Source of the DNA: Edaphochlamys debaryana
Lineage: Eukaryota; Chlorophyta; Chlorophyceae; Chlamydomonadales
Assembly: GCA_016858145.1 (NCBI GenBank)
Contig: JAEHOE010000053.1
Coordinates: 186,001 to 250,000, forward strand
DNA length: 64,000 nucleotides
Reading direction: 5' to 3'
Shown: positions 31,528-42,600 of the stretch, piece by piece
Position numbering within the stretch: position 1 is the first letter of the stretch
How the letters are laid out: the number at the start of each line of letters is the position of its first letter
Position numbers and translations under genes: made by a program
The notes under the pieces: model-generated
The model's database searches: none
Told to the model about the DNA's origin: nothing
The model's input: only the letters and a program-made list of their open reading frames with translations

Positions 31528-34500
31528 ATGCCCGCTGCCAAGGACCCCGCCGTCGACACGCGCGTGCCTGTCACGGTGATCACAGGCTTCCTAGGCTCTG
31601 GCAAGACGACGCTGGTGAACCGCATCCTTAACGAGAAACACGGGAAGCGGGTCGCCGTTATTGAGAACGAATTCGGCGAAGTGGGCGTTGACGATGGTCA
31701 GTAGGCCTCTCCCACACACGTCGCGACTCGCACGAACCACTGCATGATGCTATCAGAGGATAACGTCGCGCGTTGGTGCAAACAGGCCTGCTCATCAACG
31801 CCAAGGAGGAGATCCTGGAGATGAACAATGGGTGCGTGCTGGTCGCCGTGCGCGTGTTCGGTGCACGCACTTTGGCCCAACCCGTCTTTTTCCTCGCCCC
31901 CGCGCCTTCCTAATCCCCAGATGCATATGTTGCACGGTCCGCGGCGACCTGATCAAGGTGAGCGACCCCCCGGCCCCGGCGGCCGCCCTGCCTGCCTGAG
32001 GCCCGGCGTGCCCCTTACCTGACCCTCGATAACAGGAACTCGAGCTCAAGCCCCCCACCCCACCTGGGGCTCCCCTTCCCCCAGGCCCTCCGCTGAAAAG
32101 GTCTCACCTCAGCCCTCTCGCCCCCTTTCCCCTGCCCCCCCGCACAGATGCTGGGCAAGCTGGCCAAGCGCAAGCCGGCCATTGAGGCTGTGCTGGTGGA
32201 GACCACCGGCCTCGCCGACCCCGCGCCCGTGGTGAGGGAGATTGTACGGCAGTTGTACGGCACTGGGCTCACGGCGTCTGGACTTGAGACGGTCCTGGTG
32301 TGGGTTGGTGCATTGAACGCCTGGAACCCCCCCACCCCCACCCCTTTGATTGACTCGAAGCTTAACTGCTTGCCCCGGACCCCGCCGCCCCCCGCAGGCG
32401 CAAACCTTCTTGTGAGTCTCGCCAGTGGCGGGGCATGCCAGGAGGAGGTGCAAGGCAGAGGGGCTCCTTGAGACCTTGAGTGTCTGAGCGCTTGGGAATG
32501 CGTGGTTGGCACTTGATGCCGTACTTGAGGGGAAGTTCAATCCAGTCCATGCACCCTGCTCATCACAACGCACCCTCTACCCGCTTGCCCTCAAACCTAC
32601 CCCCCACCCGGCAGTGTCGACGAGGCAATCCAGGTGGGACCGGGTGGGCACCTTCCTGGGGCGCTCAGGGTTGGAGGAGGGGCGCAAGCCGGGGTACTGG
32701 TCTGCTGGGCGCGTGATACCGGTAGACCAAGGGGCGTCCCGCTCGCGCCTCACCCCGTCATTCCGTGCCCCGACACGCTGCCGGTACCCTCCACCCCTCC
32801 ACCCCCAGGAGCGCTTCCGTCTGGACGCCATCATCACCATGGTGGACGCCAAGCACCTCATCCAGGTGCGTGCCGTGCCGTGCTGTGCCGTGCCGTGCTG
32901 TGCTGTGCGCTGCTGTGCCGTGCTATTCCGTGCGCTCATGCCCCCTTGCTCCCGTGCATCTGCCGTGTGTATCTGCCGTACCTGTGTGCGTGAGTGCGGT
33001 TTCATCCTAGCTCAGGGCCCGAGCCTCTTGGGTGCTTGTCCCCTCGGTTTGGTCCCGCGGGGTCTGCGCCACTGCTGATTGCGCGCGCTTACCGGCCCCT
33101 CCCCTGTGCCTGCATTGCGTTGCGTTGCATGCGTGCCGCAGCATCTGGACGACGAGAAGCCCGAGGGCGTGGAGAACGAGGTGGGGCGCAGATTGAGACA
33201 AGCCACCCGTCAGAAGTGTTGCATGCCCTTTGAGCAAAGCATGGGAGGGCCAGCAAGGGGAGGAACCGATACCGATTCCGATACCATCCACCGCCCCTCT
33301 ATCCCCTATGACACCCGCCCCCCTCAGGCCGTGGAGCAGCTGGCGTTCGCGGACCGCGTCATCCTCAACAAGCTGGACCTGGTGACTGCCGAGGAGAAGG
33401 AGGAGGTGGTCAAGCGGATCAAGGTGGGCACCGGGCACGCACTGGGCAGCAATACGGCACCTCCGCATCACACGGTTCACACCTCTAGCTCGCCGTCAAA
33501 CCCCCCGCTTTCCCGATGCGTCCCCGACAGGGCATCAACGCGGGTGCCGAGATCCTCGAGTGCACCCGGGCCGACATTGACCTGAAGCGGATCCTGGATG
33601 TGGGCGCCTTCTCTCTGGAGCGCGTCATGGCCAGCGAGCCGGACTTCCTCAAGGTCAGTCCGGTGAACGGTCCGGAGTCCGGTCCAGAGTCCGGTCCGGA
33701 GTCCGGTTCGGCCCGGAGTCCGGTTCGGATGCGTATGTAAGCTGTACATTACGTGACTCGTGGCGTGCCTCAGCCCCGCCGGCCCCTTGCGTTGTGACCC
33801 CCCACCGCACTGATCCCCCCACCCCCTACCCCCATGCCCACCCCCCAGGCCGACGGCGCCGACCACCAGCACGACACCTCCGTCACCTCGGTGGGCATCG
33901 AGCTGGAGGGAGAGCTGGACATGGAGGTGCGTGCTGTGCGTGACTTGCGGGGCGTGCTGTGCGGGGCATGCTGTGGGGGGACCGGCGGCGTGGGGTGACA
34001 CGGACGGTTTCTGGCCCCTGCGCGGCCTCGACGGGCGTCGAGGCGCCCGAGCAGCTTGGATCGTGCATGCTGTGTGCTCTGTGCGTGCTGGGGGACACGC
34101 ATGGGGAATTCAAAGGGTGCCCCCGCCTCTGGCTCAATTGTGGCCGCAATTGTGTGTCCCTGTCTCGTGCGTGACCTTGCTTGTGCCCCGACAACCCGCA
34201 GAAGCTAAACGACTGGATGAGCACCCTGCTGCGCGAGCGGGGCAACGACCTGTTCCGCTCCAAGGGGCTGCTGTGCATGAAGGACAGCGACGAGAAGTGC
34301 GTGCTGGGCGGCGTGCTCTGGGGGGGAAGCGCAGGAGGGGAGTCGGGTGTGTGTGTGTGTAGGGGTGAGGGGTATGCAGCACGCACCACGGAGCACGCAG
34401 CCACACACTGACCCTCGGCCCATTGTACGTCTCAAAGCACCCCCCCCCTCGCTCCCCATGCGGCGCTTGCGTACGCAGGTACGTGTTCCAAGGCATCCAC

Positions 34501-34815
34501 ATGCTCATGGTGGGTGGCGCAGGACGCATATGTGGGCGAGACACGTCGGGAGTTTGTCGCCCTCGCTCTCCACCCTTCTCCACCCGTCACCCCGCCCTTA
34601 CCCACCCAGATCGATCCCTCCCTGACGCTGCCCCCTCGGCCCCCCCCTGCCCCCGCCTCGCTCCCCTACCGCATCAGGCCTTTGCCAGCAGCGCCGAGGG
34701 CGTGGGCAAGGCCTGGCAGAAGGGCGAGAAGCGGGTCAACCGCCTGGTCTTCATTGGCCGCAACCTCAACCGGGAGGAGCTCAACGCGGGCTTCCGCGCC
34801 TGCCTGGCGGACTGA
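31528..34815 (+). CDS. COG0523 / ZNG1-type metal-chaperone GTPase
   Basis: Fourteen exons join in phase to 341 residues: 31528-31696, 31786-31831, 31921-31957, 32148-32231, 32398-32411, 32615-32633, 32809-32865, 33142-33180, 33328-33423, 33531-33653, 33849-33926, 34202-34296, 34479-34509, 34678-34815. The G3E/COG0523 GTPase signature is complete: Walker [10 protein letters not shown], the metal-binding CxCC in [21 protein letters not shown], and the nucleotide-specificity motif NKLD. The C-terminal CobW domain ends [12 protein letters not shown]. Eukaryotic relatives (ZNG1) deliver zinc to methionine aminopeptidase; other members serve cobalt or nitrile hydratase. No plastid signal is obvious. 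Exons 5 and 6 are only 14 and 19 nt long. Confidence 0.93.
32868..32925 (+). repeat. GTGCC/GTGCT pentanucleotide microsatellite
   Basis: Tandem TGCCG/TGCTG units starting just inside the 5' end of intron 7 of the COG0523 gene. Confidence 0.8.
33669..33727 (+). repeat. ~12-bp tandem repeat in intron 10
   Basis: About five imperfect copies of GGTCCGGAGTCC downstream of the exon-10 splice donor of the COG0523 gene. Confidence 0.8.
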
Positions 34816-34969
34816 TCTGAGATACTGCGGATCTGACGTCGATCTGCCGTACCTCACGTACCGTACCTTGCTGTGGGGCGCGTACGGCGTACCTGGTGGT
34901 GCTGTCAGTCGGTGCCGTTACACGCGCATGGGGTAGTTGAGAGCCGTCGGTTGCCTTAGACATACCATG

Positions 34970-34974
34970 TGTAA
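34970..34974 (+). promoter_or_regulatory. Candidate TGTAA polyadenylation motif
   Basis: TGTAA lies 155 nt after the stop codon of the COG0523 gene. TGTAA is the usual polyadenylation motif of chlorophycean algae, so this is a plausible but unproven 3' end signal. Confidence 0.45.
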
Positions 34975-36376
34975 AGGTGGGCTCAAGCGGGTACAGGCTA
35001 GGTAGGAGTGGTTGAGACAGCATGCATGAAGCTGGGGCCGCCAGACCGGGGTCGTAGGAGTGCGGACGGAGGATGGAGGCCTGGAGTGCTGAGTGCCTTT
35101 AACTTTCTTCCTTGTTTTGGGCGCGCGTGGCATCCAGCCGTGCGTTGAGGGAGAAGGGATGAGAAGGGAAGGTGCCGTGGGGGGGATGCGCTTGGATTGG
35201 CATCTGTTCAGGGAAGTGGGAACGGAGACCGCAGGGCTGTGCGGAGCTGAGAGTGCGTGAGTGAGTGAGAGCGTAGAGAGGCAGGGGTACGGGAGCATTT
35301 GACGTACATTCACGGTGTTCACACCGACCGAGATGCTTGTAAAGCATATCCGAACTCCGGCAAATGGCCCCGCCTCTTTGCACACATCACAACAGAGACT
35401 AAAGCCTGTTGGAGCCGCCTACCAAGGTCGTGCGTTGCACCTCCCCCTCTTCGAGTCAAGCCCAAGCCTCCCAAACCTGGCTGGAGTGCAGTAGCCAAGG
35501 TTTCACCTTGACCCACCCGTCTCACGCACCGGCGTTGAGCAACGCACCTACCCCATTGCAATCCTCCTCCACCCCTCACAACCTTCCCCGCAAGCGCCCA
35601 ATCGGCCTGGCCCCTGCTCTGCTGTGCGCCGCAGCCTGGTGCAGCAGCTAGCTTAAGAGTGCAGGGGAAGTCCAGCCATGCGACACCATGCCGATGACGC
35701 AACCATGCCCCTGCCGCCTCCGCCTCTTGGGCATTGTCCTCAAAGCCTACGACAATCGGGGCGCCCCCATGGGGGCGGAAAAGGGCTGAGCCCCTCACCC
35801 ATCTGCTACGCGACCCATTCCCCGTGGTAACCGTGGGCGCACTATACGTCAACCGAGCTTTAATGCGTTGGTAGCAGGTTGTCGGGGGACTCGCGCCCCT
35901 CGGCACAGACTTAGCTGCCCGGTCTTATCTACATGGACACCGCTCCGCCACCTCCTAGCCACCGCTACCCGCCACCACCCTGCGCGCCGCCAGCCGCCGC
36001 GCCAGCGACTCCGGCTGGCGGGTGCCGGCACAGTGGCATCGCAGGCTAGGCGTGAATCGCATGTTTATGTATGCCTACGGAAGTTAGAGGGGGTCATCGC
36101 AAGTCACCAGCTCCTTGAACAGTGTTTGCCCCCAGCCTCTTCTGCCAACTCAAGCTGTGGGATAATAGGGACTGTGCCGGTTCCGCAACCTCACATCGTC
36201 CCCGCGCAAGGTATCCACCCCACCTCAAACGTCCTCGACCCCTCCTACCTGCCCCCGCCCATGTTTCCCCGCGCGCCGTTGGCCTGGCCCCTGCCCTACT
36301 GTGCTGCCGTGGCCACGCGCGCCCACCACCTTACCTCGCTCGGCCGTGCCAGCACTCCACCCGTCCGCCCGGCGCA
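34975..36376. other. Convergent intergenic interval with dispersed repeat
   Basis: About 1.4 kb lie between the 3' ends of the COG0523 gene and DPH7. Apart from the dispersed repeat at 35750-36001 there is no supported gene. A loosely repeated CGGCCTGGCCCCTGC(C/T)CT(A/G)CTGTG block at about 35604 and 36280 suggests further degenerate repeat content. Confidence 0.45.
35750..36001 (-). mobile_element. Candidate tRNA-derived SINE-like repeat, copy 1
   Basis: About 250 bp match 53890-54143 in the same orientation with roughly 90% identity by eye. On the minus strand a TGGCTAGGAGG (35951-35961) resembles a Pol III A box. A GGCGCGAGTCC (35887-35897), about 65 bp downstream on that strand, resembles a B box. 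Intergenic location and Pol III-like boxes suggest a short interspersed element. No target-site duplication or poly(A) tail was confirmed. Confidence 0.5.
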
Positions 36377-38854
36377 CTACGCCTCCGTCCCCTCGGCCTC
36401 CGCCGCGCAGGGGTGCTCTCCGTCCGTGGGCAGCCACACCAGCGTGTGGCGCTTGTCGTAGAAGGAGCAGGTGGAGGCCAGGGAGAGGGGGGAGCTGCTG
36501 GGGGTGGGGTGGAGTAGGGGTGCAGGGGCGAGGGTGCTGTGGTCAGGAAGGTCGTCTTGGCTAGCCCGTTGGAGGCAGCTCCATGCCCGCAAGGAGACGA
36601 GCTGAGGACACTGTTCGCACGGCCGCACCTTGCAGGCCCCCGCTCCTGCCACCAGTCCGCTCCGTAGCCGATGTGCTTGTTGGGGCTCTGGTAGGTCGCC
36701 ACCACGCGCAGTGAGGAGAAGGGCTCGTCGGCTCGGAGCACCGCAAAGCCGTTGTACCTGGAGGGAAAGGGGACGGGCGGGGGAAAGGGACCGGGGCGCA
36801 GGAGGGCCTGTCACAAGCTCGGCGTAGAGTCCAGCAGGGCCGCAGCCAGATACTGCAGCCTAACCCCCCGTAGCTGCACCGCCCAGCCCCCGTCGCCCAG
36901 CCCCCACCACCAGGCCCCCCCAGGCCCCCACCCTCCCCGCCGCCTCACATGCAGGCCGCCAGGAGCACATGGGGATCGTGCGGGTGCCAGCGCAGCCGCC
37001 AGTTGCCGCCGCCCGTGTTCACCTGGGCAGTCGTGACCATGGGGGTGTCAGTTTGGCACGCTTGTTACAGCAAGCCTTCGAGGCTCCAAGGCGTGCAGAA
37101 GGACCGCCCTTGCCCCATCTCCCTAGCCCAATGTCGCTGGGGGAGGCGTCAGGGGGAGGGGGTTACTCGGCCTCTGCTTGCCCTTCCCTCAAGCCTACGC
37201 TCGCCCAGCCAGCGCAGTAGGCACTACCAAATTGAGCAGCCCCTTTCACCCATCCCCTCCCCACCTGCGCGGCCATCACCGGCCGGGCCATGTTCCGTAC
37301 GTCCCACAGCCGCACGCTCTCGTCGTACGACCCCGTCGCCACCGTGTACGGCTGTGTACGGCAGAGAGTCAAGCGGCCGTTTCAGCGTCGGTCATATGGA
37401 AGCACCGCGATTGGTGGAATGTGGCATGCTGGGGGTGCCTCGGCCCGTTGACCGGTCAATGCTGGGACCAAGCCTGACCTTCCCAAGGGGCTGCAACTCG
37501 GCGCTGGGCCATACCGGCGACACTCTGCCCTGTTTCCAGGTGGCTAGCTTCCTTGGTACCAAACATGATTCTAGCACTGACCTGTGCGGTGGTGTCGGGG
37601 TGGGGTGAGATCGTGCACACGCCCGCACTGTGCGTACGGCGGTCCGTGAAGGCGGGGGCTGCGGGGTCCGACCGCAGGTCGTGGCCCCGGAAGAGGCAGT
37701 CGTCCGCCCCCGAGAAGAGGAAGTGGGGCTGCGAGGCATGAGGGGTCCGGGAAACAAGCTAAGGCGGTCAGGTAAGGTGTCCAGGAAGCTGCAGGGAGCT
37801 GGATGGGTGAGGGAGCGAGCCCGGGGAATACCAGCCAGCGCTGCCGCCCCCCACACCCGCCCGTCCCCGACACCGACCTCCGACTTGTGGAACGCAGCGC
37901 ACCAGGCCTCCAGACTGTGCGCCTCCCATTCCACGAGGGTCGTGAGGCCACCCTCAGCGACCTGGGCGCGACACGGAAGCAGCTTCAGCGACCGCCGCAT
38001 GCGATGCAAGCCAGAGGCCGAGCGCGGCCCTGGCCTACCTGGATGACTGCAAGCGTTCCTGCAGAGCTCGAGGTAGCGATGCGGTCCTGCCCGGCCTCCG
38101 AGTTGCCTTGCCAGTCTAGCGAGAGTGCCATCGCGCCGCTGAATGCGGCGACCTGCGCGCTCTCGTGCAGCTCTGGTTGCGAGCATCCTGCTTCATCGGT
38201 GTTATCCTGCGGGCATCACACGAGGCGGCACTCGCTCGACCGCGCCCGGCCACCGCCATGTCGCGCGGCTGCAGCATCCCGACCCCGTCTAACCCCCCTC
38301 TTCGCCTCTCGCTTCCTCGCGCCGCCCCCAAGCCCCCCACCGCTTCCACCCACCGCCACTTCCAGCAGCCGCACGCTGCCGTCCGCCAGAGCCGCGCCGA
38401 GCACGGCCCGCTGCCCTCGCCCGTCCTCCGCCTCGGCAGCCCCGCCTCTCCCCGAACTGCAGCACGCCGCCCCCGCCGGCGCCCACTTAATGTCAAACAC
38501 CCCCGGCACGTCCACGTTGCTTAGCCGCTCCACTCCACCCGGCGTCCAGCCTCCAGATGCCTCCGCTTCTGCCTCCTCCTCCTGGCCCGCTGCCGCTGAC
38601 GTATGCTGCTGCTCCGCCCTCTCCCCGGCCGCCGCCGCTCCATCCCCGCCGGCCGCCTCCGCCTCCGCCGCCGCTGAATCCCGCTGGGGTGTGAGGCGCA
38701 GGAGGTAGCAGCGCCCCACCCTTCGCTGCTCGGCCTCTATGAGCTGGTAGGTGCCTAGGGCCAGGAGCCGGGTGAGCCCCGGAACGGGACAGAACTCGGC
38801 CGCATCGGCACAGTAATCGAGCGTTGAGTCCTCTATACCTTGAAATGTCGTCAT
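36377..38854 (-). CDS. DPH7: Diphthine methyltransferase DPH7 (WD40)
   Basis: Eight exons (38354-38854, 38039-38206, 37878-37961, 37582-37728, 37265-37351, 36949-37022, 36629-36757, 36377-36497) join in phase to 436 residues. The N-terminal [15 protein letters not shown] matches the DPH7/WDR85 signature. WD40 repeats follow, for example [20 protein letters not shown], [35 protein letters not shown] and [21 protein letters not shown]7 removes the methyl ester from methylated diphthine on elongation factor 2, which allows the final amidation to diphthamide. A ~70-residue acidic Ala/Glu-rich insertion sits in the first exon after repeat 1. Family assignment rests on the N-terminal motif plus the WD-repeat layout. 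Confidence 0.88.
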
Positions 38855-39694
38855 CTTTACATGCGGCGTAGTTGAATGCTGGTAGGTCAGGTGCTGGGCT
38901 ACTGATGCAGCGAGAGCTGTTACGTCTGAGTTTAGTGTTTGGGTGGTTTATACCAAGGCAATGAGGAAAGGGCAGGACTTACATGCGGCATGGGGCTGCA
39001 TGGGCCGTACGACACGCGCATGCAGTACACACCGCACATGCCCCTCCACAACCTCCCGCCTCTCCGCATCCGCTCTCTCATCCTAGAGCATTCACACCAA
39101 TGGCATTCTAGAGCATTCCCTCTGTCGACGAGGGCTTCCTCGCAGCCCATTCAGGAGCATAGCGTCAACCTTCTCAGTCACGCTCTGGCGCTCGCGCCCT
39201 CGACCACACTCTCAAGGTCACTCGCGCATCACTGTCAACCCGTCCCCATTTCGCGGCCGATCCCCACCAGCAACCGGCCTGCGCTAACCCCGTGCGTGGA
39301 CCGGTGACATGTGCACCCTGTGATCAATCCACCACTGCCCTCGCCAGCTCCCTACGCCCCGGGCCACACAGCCCCCAGCTCGCATACCACGCCTCAGGCA
39401 ACAAGGCTGCCCGTTCAATGCCTATCAGCTCACACTCTTAGCCTCGTGCCAGTCTGGCGCCCACACGCCGTGTCCCGCAACCCGACTGCCTTGTTCTGAC
39501 TATCGGTACGTTACGCGCGCTGCCTCCAGCACTAGCCTCGTGGTCTTGGGAGGCGCGGGTGAGACACGTAGCCGGCACCGCCTGCTAAGCTTCACACCGC
39601 CTGCGGCAGTGTCGCACTGCCGTACCGCTGTCGTGTAGCCGGCACCGCACCAAACCGCAGCGGCGGAGCCCGCCTCCGACCCGCCCGGCTCTAG
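38855..39694. other. DPH7 5' flank
   Basis: About 840 bp between the DPH7 start and the end of the TPR-ankyrin-MYND gene, both on the minus strand. Includes the DPH7 promoter and the neighbour's 3' UTR. No gene seen. Confidence 0.4.
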
Positions 39695-42600
39695 CTACCA
39701 AGGCTGCGCTGGCAGCAGGGTGGTCGACACCGCCATCCGCTTGGGTGCGCCGTCCTGGGGACACGCAGGGGACAGTGTCAGTGCCGGACTGGAACGAGCT
39801 TTGCCAAGGCGAGAGGCAGAACAGGGTTGCAACGGTCAAGGGAGCCGCGCTCCCTTCTCGCGCCATGCTTCAAGGGGCCCTGCCCTCCCTCCCCTCCCCT
39901 CCCCTCCCAAGCCCAGCCCCGCCCCACCCGCAGCTCGCAGCCCTCGTCGAAGCAGGCGCTGAAGTAGCCCTTGAGCCCGAGGATGCCCTGCCGCCGGATG
40001 AGCGCCGCCACCTGCTGGCCCTCGGGGGAGGCGCCGTCTGGATCGGGGCGTGGCGGGGTTGAGGTGGGGAGCAGGGCTCAGGGCTGAGAAAGCGGCGCGG
40101 AGTTAAAGGCTTAACGAAGGGCTGATGCGCTGTGGTGGCAGCGGTAAACCACAGTACGGTCGCGCTGTGGTTCCTCTCCTGCACTCCATGTCCCATCCAC
40201 TGGCCCCAAGAGGGTCAGCACGCCCTTGAAGCATACCGGTAAACACACACACGGCCGTGTTGAGATGCTCCCGTTCTCGCGGCCCACCTACCCAGGTCGC
40301 ACATGAGGGACCGGTCCTGGTTGTAGCACAGCAGGGCGTCAGGGAGGTCGCCCTGGGCCACCAGGTACTGAGGGGGTGGGGGGAAGAGGGGCAAGAAGAG
40401 GGGCAGGGGTGGATGGGAATACGGTACCTAGCTAGATGCACGTTCACGAGGTGATGGGAGGTGGGTGGCCGCGTCGACGACCGCGCTTGCCGCAGCAGCG
40501 TGGGACGGTATCCCTCCTGCATTGCAGGGCAGTGGTTGGGCAGGGTTGTGGGGCGATGTGACAGGGCTCACCGCGCGCTCCTCGGCCGAGATGGGATCCG
40601 CTGGAACCTGGATCTTGACCTTCATCGCGTTGTCACGTGTGGCTCGCTTGGCGGCCGCCGCCAGGGCCGCTGCCGTCTCCTGGGGGCTGCTCGGGCCGGG
40701 CACGTGGGGAAGGTGGTGTGTCATGGTGGCGTCTAGAGGAGGGGCAGGCGTTCGTGGGGCCGTTCCCTTCGCGATGGATCCTGAACAAGCGCTGAAGACA
40801 AGAGCAAAGGGCTGAAACAAATGCTGGGACCGCAGCGCACGCACCTCCGCTCCTTGACTACGGACGCCAGGTCCACATTGCGGGCCTCCGGGGCTGCGAG
40901 GAGGCAAACGTGGGGCTTAGAAGGGGGGTTGAGTAGAGGGTGTCACGGGATGTTGTACCACTCTTGCGGAGCCCAACATGCTGGTCCCAACGGCTCGCAG
41001 CCTACAGTCCTGGCCTGATGCACTCCCATGCCGTACGCAAGATCCGGATCTCACGTGCCACTCCCATGAAGTTGGCCATGGCTGCCGCCAGGATTGCCTG
41101 CTGGTTGGTCACAAAGGAGTTCTGGGGGAGGAAAGGGGAAGTTGGGGGGAATCGGGCGGCACGGTGGGTGGGTTGCAGGTCAGATATGACTAAGGGTATT
41201 GCGAGTTGAGGCTGGCGGAGAAGTGAAGACTGTTAGGCCTGGGCTACTTGTGGAGGCAGGGGCGGGGCAGAGCGCGGTGGACATCCTTGCGGGGAGCACT
41301 TATTAGGAAGGTGAAATCCCGGCATCAATATGGTAAAACAGATTGTTCTGGGCCAGTTCTGGAATCCCCGCACAAGCCGACCTGCGCGCCTAGCTACCCG
41401 CGGCTCACTAGCACAAGAGCATGGACGCAGCATGCATGTGCCCCTCCCTGTGGGCCCCAGCTAGCGCCTCTCACCACGGCTCGCGTCACGATGGGCACCC
41501 GCAGCAAGGGCGGCAGCTCGGGGGTGGAGCCGGGGGCGCGGCCACCCCCGCCCGCAGCCGCTGCCGGGCTGGAGCCGGCCGCAGCTGCGCGGCTCTTGCC
41601 GCACTCGGCCTTGTGGCTGGGCCAGTGCGCCTTCTGGCACTCCCTGGGGGCCGCGGAGAAGGCGTGGGGGCTGGGTGGGCACCGGTGCAGCCAGGGTCAG
41701 TGCTGGCTCGAAGCTCACGTGTGCCTCGGGACAGTGGCTCAGGCCTCACTGATGAGCCCAAATGATGTGCGTCGCCGCCCTGAGAAATCGGCGCTAGCCA
41801 TCCCGCCTTGCCCGCGCGGGAAACTCCCCCAATCCCCGACAGGCCGTCCTCCGGCGTGCCCCTGAAACCGCACTCCTCGCCCCGCCCGGCCCTGAATCAC
41901 GCACCTGCTGCAGTACCGTACGGCACCTCCGCAGCCCGCACAAACCTTGGGGGCCCCGTCCTTGCCGCACTGGGCGCAGACCTTCTCGCGGCCTGGGGGC
42001 ATGAAGACGGGGGCTTGGGGAAGTGGAGCGAGGGGCCGGCCAGGGACGAGAGCCGAAAAGAGAGCAGAGGCATACACAGTACCGGTACTGCACGCTCAGT
42101 CCTTGATGGCCGCGCACCGGTGGCCCTGGTGCCCTAGCTCTTCTACCCAGCTCCTACCCACCCACCTGGCCTCACGCCGTGCACGTGTGCCGCGTTGATG
42201 AGGCCCTGGATGGCGGGGTGGAACCTGGGGCGGGGCGGAGGGGGAGGGAGAGCATGAGTGGGAATACAGGGTACCGGGGCTTGGCACCAAAGGCGCGTGT
42301 TTGAGATACCTGCCACAGGCTACTGGGAGAGGTGGAGTCCGCGAGGCCGACTAGGGGGCATACAGCCAGCAGTAAGCCATCGCGCTCGGCCCCCGGATAT
42401 AACGTACTTGCATGCCGCGTCGTACATGTACGATAAAAATCCAGCATCATCACTCCGCCCTTCCCTCTCTCCCCCCGGGCCCACCTGCACATCTGTAGCG
42501 CGCTGCAGCCGTCGTTGTCCTGCAGGTCCGCCTTGGCGCCCGCCGCCAGCAGCAGCCGTACGGACGGTACCTGCGTGTACGTCACCACGTGGACCCGCGT

